Shown here: piece after piece, positions 58,895 through 64,000 of the stretch | How positions within the stretch are numbered: position 1 is the first letter of the stretch | Layout: every line of letters starts with the position of its first letter | Origin: Bdellovibrionales bacterium | Lineage (GTDB): Bacteria > Bdellovibrionota > UBA1018 | Assembly: GCA_018266355.1 (NCBI GenBank) | Contig: JAFEAP010000005.1 | Location: 244,546-308,545 of the forward strand | Direction: 5' to 3' | DNA: 64,000 nt | Program-made: the position numbers and the translations under genes | The notes under the pieces: generated by a model | Told to the model about the DNA's origin: nothing | What the model saw: the letters and a program-made list of their open reading frames with translations, nothing else | Database searches by the model: none

Positions 58895-59872
58895 TTAGTT
58901 CGAGCACGCCGACGCGACGTTCGGAAACGCCTTCCGCGAGCGGTCGCGGATCCAAGTCGCGTACCTTTGAGCGTAGCACGCGCGCATTCCCGCCGGATCG
59001 CCGCGTCTCGGATAAAAGCACTGCTGGATGAAAAGATCCTTCAACGCTTCGGTATAGGACTTCGTCCCTTCCTTCGTGAAGTCGATGAATTTGTGGGTCG
59101 ACTCGTCGGAGAGCCGGCACCGTGCGAGCTGCACGTAACCCGAGAGGATCGTCGTGAGGTTCGCCTTGAAGTATTCCTTCGCACTGCAGTTCTGAGTGGT
59201 GTCCGTCGGATCGCAGGCGTTGATCTGCGCGATGAGCTGCACGTCGGACTGTTGGGTGATCAGCTGCTGGAGTACGGTCGCCTTCGAGTAGCACGGACTC
59301 GTCGGCGAGATCGTGAGTGCGTTCTTCGCCATTTCCGCCGTGATGTCCGCGCCCTGATTGCTGATCGCCATCACGAGTCCGGCGGCCACGTTCGAGGTTT
59401 CGATCGAACCGGTGCCGGTGGTACCGAGGCTGAAGAGCGGATGGTCGCGAGTCGCCGCGCCCACCATCGAGATCGCCGGGCATTGGTCGCTCGTCGGAGA
59501 CTTCACCTTGTAGGCCTTCGTCTTCTCGTCGACGCATCCGTTCTCAGGGAGCTTCAGCGGCGAACAGAGCGGACCCTTGTTCAAGTTATCGAACGTGGTG
59601 CAGTCCTGCTGACCGACGAGGTTCGGCGCGAGACGCACGTTCATTTCGTATGCGTCGTCCATCATCTGCCGGATGGCGGCCTTGATGCCGCCCGGGAATT
59701 GGGGATCGGCGACGCCGTCGATCACTTTGGACTTCAAGTCCGCGCAAGTAAGCCAAGGCGCGGAATCGCACGGAATCTTCACGACGACGGGATCGCCGGC
59801 GCGTGCGGACGCCGAAAGCGCGCACACGACGAACAGCAGACCCAGACGGACTGGGAGAACTCGATTTCGCAT
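58895..59872 (-). CDS. Secreted Cys-rich protein
   Basis: A 325-residue protein from the ATG at 59872 (GGGGGTTAGGG upstream; a GTG at 59896 is possible). The signal peptide ends SASARA. About 13 Cys are spread through the chain, often in pairs (CDSAPWLTC, CTTF, CSPL, QQC, RAC), suggesting extensive disulfides. A helical C-terminus follows. No family recognised. First gene of a two-gene unit with 57656-58855, so the two may form one envelope structure. Confidence 0.7.
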   Translation of the reverse strand: MRNRVLPVRLGLLFVVCALSASARAGDPVVVKIPCDSAPWLTCADLKSKVIDGVADPQFPGGIKAAIRQMMDDAYEMNVRLAPNLVGQQDCTTFDNLNKGPLCSPLKLPENGCVDEKTKAYKVKSPTSDQCPAISMVGAATRDHPLFSLGTTGTGSIETSNVAAGLVMAISNQGADITAEMAKNALTISPTSPCYSKATVLQQLITQQSDVQLIAQINACDPTDTTQNCSAKEYFKANLTTILSGYVQLARCRLSDESTHKFIDFTKEGTKSYTEALKDLFIQQCFYPRRGDPAGMRACYAQRYATWIRDRSRKAFPNVASACSN

Positions 59873-59938
59873 CCCTAACCCCCGAGATGAACCCACTTTC
59901 CATTTTACAGGGATCGACTTCTTTATGACAATACGCGT

Positions 59939-60592
59939 ATGGCGATAATTTCGCGGGTGTCGAAAATGACCCAGGTTTTCGGCTCGTTTTTAGCGATATC
60001 TGGCGTCACGCCGTTCGCGCACGCGGGAACCACGGGCAGCGGGGAAGCGGAACAAGCGCGTCTGCGCGACGAGGTCACCGCCGCCCGGAACGCGCTCGAC
60101 GCCCTTGTCTTGCAGAAGGGAATGAAACTCGACGATCCCCGCGTGAAGGAAAAATCCGCGGCGCTCGAAGAAAAGCTAAAGGCTTTCCGCCAGGGATTCC
60201 AAGAAAGCCAGAAGCGCGCACCGCCGCCCGCGAACTATCCGCGCTCCCCGGATCCGGCGAACGGCGAGAAGGACGAACCGCCGGAAAACGACGGCATCGC
60301 GCCTCGCCTTCCGACGACCGGCGCACCGCCTCCCGCGACGAAGACCGCTTCCCCGGCCCGCGAATCGGCGCCGGCCACCCCCGAGACGGTTCTTTCCGGG
60401 GAAGGCGTGAAAAAAGAAATCACCTACGAGAAAAAGACGAAAACGGGCAAAGCGGAGAAGCCGGTTCCGAAACTTCCCTCGCGCGTCGACGCGGCCGAGG
60501 AGCCGCTGCCGGCCGACACGAACACGCCGGACGCCGCCGGACTTTCCGAAATCCAATACCAAAAGAAGAAAAAGGCGGGCGACGGCAAATAG
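59939..60592 (+). CDS. Hypothetical periplasmic protein with coiled coil and disordered tail
   Basis: A 217-residue protein with a signal peptide ending FAHA. A helical/coiled-coil stretch occupies about 35-90 (ARLRDEVTAARNALDALVLQ and following). The rest is Pro/Ala/Lys-rich and probably disordered, with two similar KKEITYEKK and SEIQYQKKKK motifs. Function unknown. It is divergent from the Cys-rich pair and converges on rsmB. Confidence 0.65.
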   Translation: MAIISRVSKMTQVFGSFLAISGVTPFAHAGTTGSGEAEQARLRDEVTAARNALDALVLQKGMKLDDPRVKEKSAALEEKLKAFRQGFQESQKRAPPPANYPRSPDPANGEKDEPPENDGIAPRLPTTGAPPPATKTASPARESAPATPETVLSGEGVKKEITYEKKTKTGKAEKPVPKLPSRVDAAEEPLPADTNTPDAAGLSEIQYQKKKKAGDGK

Positions 60593-60611
60593 AGCCGCGA
60601 ACGGAACGCGC

Positions 60612-61910
60612 TCAGGCCTTCTCGAGGACCGCGCCGTAAAAACCGTCGACCGACGGCGTCTGATCCGGACCGAGCCGGATTTCGTCGAGCACGCGCACGG
60701 CGGTTCCGAGCGCGCGTACCTGGTTCCGGCCTTCGTCCGCGAAGAGCGAGCAAACGCTGTAAAAGACGAGTCCTCCCGTCGAAACGAGGGTCAACGCTTC
60801 GCGAAGCAGTCGCGCTTGGATCTCGATCAGCGAACCGAGTTCGGCGTCGGCCTTCGCCCATCGCACGTCCGGATGGCGACGAAGGATCCCCGAACCGCTG
60901 CAAGGCGCGTCCACCCAAACCGCGTCGTACGGTCCGGACGCGGAAATCTCCCGCTCCGCGACGACCCGAACTCCGGGCGCCGCGCGCGCGACGGACTCCT
61001 CGAGGAGTCTTCTCCGCCCCTCGCTCGCGTCGGTCGCGACGACATCGATACCGGCCCAACTCATCGCGACGCTCTTTCCGCCGGGGGCCGCGCAGCGGTC
61101 GAGAAGCCGTGGTTTCGCGCCGCGATCGTGCAGGACCTTCGCGAATCGGTCGACGAGCGACTGACTCGCGAGATCCTGGACGATCCACTTCCCTTCGCGA
61201 AATCCCTCGAGTTCGGTGACGGAGCCGCGACTTTTCTCGCCCTCCGCCCCGTCGACGCGCGCTCGCGCCGAGAGCGGAAGCGGTCCGCGCTCGAGAAACG
61301 CGGGCATTTCGTTCTCCGACCGGAGACGGTACCAGATCTCCGGACGTTCGAGCGCCGACCGCGCGATCGCGCAGGCTTCCGCGTAACCGTAATCCTTCTC
61401 GAGTCGTTTCCACCAGGCATCGGGTACGCTCGCCCAAGCCGCCTTCTCGGCGACGCTCGCGCGCTCGCCCGGATCCGCCGGATCGCGCCACTCGGCTCGG
61501 GCGTCCGAGATTTTACGCAAAAGCGCGTTCACGAATTTCGCCGGCGGTTCGCCTTCCTCGGCGCGCACGAAATCGACCGTTTCGGAAACGACGGTCGCCG
61601 GGAAAACACGGTCCTGGTAAAGGAGCTGATAGACCGCGAGCTGGAGGATTTTCCGGACCTTGCCCGCCGGCTTTTTCTTCAGCGAATAAGCGTCGATCGC
61701 CGTATCGAGCCGCCGAAGCGTCCGAAGGACGCCGCTCGAAATCTCGGTGAGCCACGCCCGGTCGGCTGACGTCACGCCCGCGCGGGCGGCGTGGGCCTCG
61801 ATCGCGTCGTCGAGCGGTTTCCGGTTCGCCACCACGTCGGTGAGGATCGAGAGCGCGAGCTTTCGGGGGACCGTTCGATTAGCGGGGCGATTCTGAGCGG
61901 GAGAAACCAT
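60612..61910 (-). CDS. rsmB: 16S rRNA (cytosine-C5)-methyltransferase RsmB
   Basis: RsmB makes m5C967 in 16S rRNA. The 432-residue protein has an N-terminal NusB-like RNA-binding domain (LALSILTDVV, VLRTLRRLD, YQLLYQDRVPATVV-type pattern) and a C-terminal catalytic domain: SAM motif RCAAPGGKS, DAPCSGSGILRRHPD with one active Cys, and the second Cys in FYSVCSLF. Both catalytic Cys are present. It is followed upstream by sppA on the same strand. Confidence 0.94.
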   Translation of the reverse strand: MVSPAQNRPANRTVPRKLALSILTDVVANRKPLDDAIEAHAARAGVTSADRAWLTEISSGVLRTLRRLDTAIDAYSLKKKPAGKVRKILQLAVYQLLYQDRVFPATVVSETVDFVRAEEGEPPAKFVNALLRKISDARAEWRDPADPGERASVAEKAAWASVPDAWWKRLEKDYGYAEACAIARSALERPEIWYRLRSENEMPAFLERGPLPLSARARVDGAEGEKSRGSVTELEGFREGKWIVQDLASQSLVDRFAKVLHDRGAKPRLLDRCAAPGGKSVAMSWAGIDVVATDASEGRRRLLEESVARAAPGVRVVAEREISASGPYDAVWVDAPCSGSGILRRHPDVRWAKADAELGSLIEIQARLLREALTLVSTGGLVFYSVCSLFADEGRNQVRALGTAVRVLDEIRLGPDQTPSVDGFYGAVLEKA

Positions 61911-61925
61911 CGGGCCTAGGCTCTA

Positions 61926-62990
61926 TCAGAGCGCGCCTTTCCAGATCCAGTAGATTCCGGGCTCGAGGATCGTCCGGACCTTTTCGAGCCCCACTTCGAG
62001 CCCGAGCACCCGCTGTAGGACGGCCGCCACCCGGTTCGTCGTCCGGGCTTCCGCGTCTTCGTCGTCGTCGTCGCGCATCTGGTCCTGCACGAATTCGAGG
62101 AAGCCCTTGTGCTTCTTCTCTTCCTTGATGATCCGGGGCTTCCCCTCGATCCCGCCGAGCTTACCCGCGGCCGCGATCGCCTCGTCGATCCCGCCGAGCT
62201 CGTCGACGAGCTTGGCCGCCTTGGCTTGGGTCCCCGAGAAGATCCGCCCGTCGGCGAGCGGCGTGACCTCGTCGAAAGTCATCTTCCGGCCGGTAGCGAC
62301 CGCCGTCTTGAACTGCACGAGCACGTCGTCGACCATGCCTTGGAGGAGAGCCTTTTCCTCGGGCTGCATCTCCCGGTATTCCGCTCCGGAATCTTTGAAC
62401 TTCCCCGTCTTGATCGAGAATCGCTTGATCTTCGCCCATTCGTAGAGCTTCTCGAGGTTCGCGAATTCCATGATCACGCCGATCGAACCGGTGATGGTGC
62501 CGGGATTCGCGTAGATCTCGTCGTTCGCGACGGCGACGTAATACCCGCCGCTCGCGGCGACGCTCGACATCGACGCGACTTTCGGATGCGGAAATTTCCG
62601 GATCGCCTCGTAGATTTCCTGGGAGGGCGCGACCGCGCCGCCCGGCGAATTGATCCGGACGACGAGCGCCTTCACGTTCGGATTCTCCTCGAACGCTTTC
62701 AGGGACTTGAGCGCCTTCTTCGAGTCCATGATCACGCCGTTGATCTCGAGCAGCGCGACGCCTTCCTTCTTGAAGATCGCCTTCTGAGCGGTCGGGCTTT
62801 TCCCGCCGAGGCCCTTCGAAAAGAAGAGGTAGGACGAGACGACGAAAACGAGGAAGAAAATCCCCGAAACGGCGAAAAGGATCAAGAGCGGGCGCCACGT
62901 GGAGCGCGTCTCCCGAACGACGACCGGTACCGAAGCCGGAGGATTCGGACGGGCGGAGGAGTCCTGAGGTTCGTGCTCGTTTTCGCTCAT
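61926..62990 (-). CDS. sppA: Signal peptide peptidase SppA
   Basis: An inner-membrane serine peptidase that digests cleaved signal peptides. The 354-residue single-domain form has one N-terminal membrane helix (LLILFAVSGIFFLVFVVSSY) and the catalytic Ser/Lys dyad: SVAASGGYYVA (Ser) and KTGKFKDSG (Lys), with NSPGGAVAPSQEIY forming the oxyanion region. Its ATG overlaps the stop of the upstream beta-barrel gene (ATGA), so the two are translated together. Confidence 0.94.
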   Translation of the reverse strand: MSENEHEPQDSSARPNPPASVPVVVRETRSTWRPLLILFAVSGIFFLVFVVSSYLFFSKGLGGKSPTAQKAIFKKEGVALLEINGVIMDSKKALKSLKAFEENPNVKALVVRINSPGGAVAPSQEIYEAIRKFPHPKVASMSSVAASGGYYVAVANDEIYANPGTITGSIGVIMEFANLEKLYEWAKIKRFSIKTGKFKDSGAEYREMQPEEKALLQGMVDDVLVQFKTAVATGRKMTFDEVTPLADGRIFSGTQAKAAKLVDELGGIDEAIAAAGKLGGIEGKPRIIKEEKKHKGFLEFVQDQMRDDDDEDAEARTTNRVAAVLQRVLGLEVGLEKVRTILEPGIYWIWKGAL

Positions 62991-63766
62991 TTTCGTTTTT
63001 CCTTTTTCTTTTTGACCGCCGGTTTCGCCGTCGGCGCCGGACTCGGCGAAGGCATCGGCGTCACGGCCGGCGCGAGATCACCCGGCGCGCTCGGCGCCGG
63101 ATTCGTGTCGGAGGATGCCGCCTCGCTCGCGCCCCCGATCGGGATCTGGAATCCGACGAGAAGCAGGAGCTCCTGCGTCTTATCCTCGGCGGTGCCCGCT
63201 TTGTTCAAATCGGTGAACCCGAAGAGGTACGAGCCGTCGAAGATCACCTTCGCGGTCCGCATAACCGGGAACGCGAGACGAAGGTTCACATGAAGCCCCA
63301 TCTCGAAATTCTTCCGGTTCGGATCGTCGGCGTCCGTCGTGCCGCCGCCGCCCGCGGCATAGGTCGCTTCCGTCCTCGTGCGGGAATTCAAGAGCGCGAA
63401 GTAAGGGCCGAATCCGAAACCGAAGAACTCCGCGCGCATGAAACGAACGCCCATCGGAAAGAGCCATCCCGAATACCGGCTGTCCGTGGTTGCGACGGTG
63501 TCCTCGACGATGGTGTGCCGCGTGTGCCGGATCGCGCCGGCGTCGAAGAAATAGTCGCCGCCGATCGCGAAACCCGCGAGCGCGCCGAACTCGAAGGCGG
63601 CCTTCGTCGTCGACGTCCCGTTATTCGGCAGATCGGGGTTGTAGGAAGGATGACTGAAATTGAAACCGTTCACGACGGAGAGGTCCCACGCGCGCGCGGG
63701 CTTCGCGGCGAGCACGAGGGAGACGAGTCCGAGGAGGATGGGTAGGAACCGGCGGGGGAAATGCAT
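62987..63766 (-). CDS. Putative outer-membrane beta-barrel protein with Lys-rich tail
   Basis: A 259-residue exported protein. The signal peptide ends KPARA. About 28-210 alternates hydrophobic and polar residues in beta-strand fashion (FEFGALAGFAIGGDYFFDAG, LFPMGVRFMRAEFFGFGFG, LLLLVGFQIPIGG). A Pro/Ala-rich stretch and the basic end KKKKEKRK follow, so the barrel does not end at a terminal Phe, unlike most outer-membrane barrels. Coupled to sppA. Confidence 0.7.
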   Translation of the reverse strand: MHFPRRFLPILLGLVSLVLAAKPARAWDLSVVNGFNFSHPSYNPDLPNNGTSTTKAAFEFGALAGFAIGGDYFFDAGAIRHTRHTIVEDTVATTDSRYSGWLFPMGVRFMRAEFFGFGFGPYFALLNSRTRTEATYAAGGGGTTDADDPNRKNFEMGLHVNLRLAFPVMRTAKVIFDGSYLFGFTDLNKAGTAEDKTQELLLLVGFQIPIGGASEAASSDTNPAPSAPGDLAPAVTPMPSPSPAPTAKPAVKKKKEKRK

Positions 63767-63833
63767 CGCGTTCCTTTATTGTCGAAGCGGCCCGCCCTCC
63801 CCTCAATCGGCAATCCTTACCGAGACGGACCGC

Positions 63834-63867
63834 GAAAAAAAGCGCCCCGGGGGTCCCCGGGGCGCTT
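63834..63867 (-). terminator. Strong Rho-independent terminator of the partial barrel gene
   Basis: A perfect 13-bp stem, AAGCGCCCCGGGG (63840-63852) with CCCCGGGGCGCTT (63855-63867). On the minus strand it is followed by a run of Ts. It lies 24 bases after the stop at 63892. Confidence 0.88.
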
Positions 63868-63891
63868 CGTAACTTCGCTTCGGACTTTCGA

Positions 63892-64000
63892 TCAGAAGCC
63901 GATTCCGACACCGGCCATCAGCGTATAGCCGCGGGTCTTCTCGGTGGTCGAGGTGTTGTCCGTATCCTTCAATCCGAAGTTATAGCTCGCGTCGACAAGG
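63892..64000 (-). CDS. C-terminal end of an outer-membrane beta-barrel protein (partial)
   Basis: Thirty-five residues are visible before the stop; the gene continues beyond the window edge. The sequence VDASYNFGLKDTD, then YTLMAGVGIGF, has the alternating pattern and terminal Phe of a final outer-membrane strand. A strong terminator follows at 63834-63867. Confidence 0.6.
   Translation of the reverse strand, partial: LVDASYNFGLKDTDNTSTTEKTRGYTLMAGVGIGF

Noticed and set aside
1..64000. Prophage, transposon or CRISPR system
   Set aside because: No transposase, integrase, phage structural gene, cas gene or regularly spaced repeat was seen; gene content looks like conserved chromosome.

Overview
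The window is about 64 kb of GC-rich, densely packed bacterial chromosome. I count 58 protein genes, two of them cut by the window edges. I see no rRNA, tRNA, CRISPR array, insertion sequence or prophage. No stretch longer than 300 bases lacks a gene. The longest is about 240-270 bases: the flagellin promoter/leader (23605-23872) and the spacer after the M3 peptidase (42644-42886), both annotated below.

The gene content suggests a Gram-negative, flagellated bacterium, most likely Bdellovibrionota or a related delta-type lineage. Evidence for this is a Bd3614-type deaminase, a Thiobacillus-type ATP-grasp glutamate-cysteine ligase, an LpoB/COG3014 lipoprotein pair, a PEGA-tailed Ser/Thr kinase, a short flagellin, many lipoproteins and beta-barrel proteins, and several peptidoglycan enzymes. 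This placement is inference from gene families, not from a marker RNA.

Layout. 1-3.5 kb: end of a Tad-type secretin, a CpaF-like ATPase, and on the other strand a TadB/C-like membrane protein. 3.6-9.8 kb: HutD, secreted proteins, a large secreted papain-like protein, a lipoprotein, TldD and a DUF4911-like protein. 9.8-17.6 kb: a CpoB/YbgF-like lipoprotein, a LysM protein, DprA, a deaminase, an acetyltransferase, Ddl and glutamate dehydrogenase. 17.7-25.6 kb: a phospholipase C/P1-nuclease-like enzyme, a sensor kinase/NtrC-type pair, flagellin and TrmB. 25.7-31.8 kb: a membrane protein, glutathione peroxidase, heme A synthase, a second kinase, COG3014 and LpoB. 31.9-38.6 kb: an apparent operon of two Get3/ArsA-like ATPases, a TPR protein, GshA, cystathionine beta-synthase and cystathionine gamma-lyase. 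38.6-49.4 kb: a lipoprotein, outer-membrane proteins, an M3 peptidase, a SpoIIE phosphatase, HD-GYP, a response regulator and a Ser/Thr kinase. 49.5-56.3 kb: a minus-strand run, SSB, glycosyltransferase, L,D-transpeptidase, FAD oxidoreductase, beta-lactamase-fold hydrolase and Mpl, that looks like peptidoglycan-peptide salvage. 56.4-64 kb: an Rsm22-like methyltransferase, two Cys-rich secreted proteins, RsmB, SppA and beta-barrel proteins.

Three themes stand out. First, several genes have promoter-like -10 boxes only 7-9 bases from the start codon, which predicts leaderless mRNAs; one such promoter is interlocked with the terminator of the preceding gene. Second, the Get3-like pair differs at the signature lysine of the P-loop and shares an operon with cysteine/glutathione synthesis genes. 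Third, a cluster appears to cut, oxidise and re-ligate cell-wall peptides. All start sites, promoters and terminators were read by eye.
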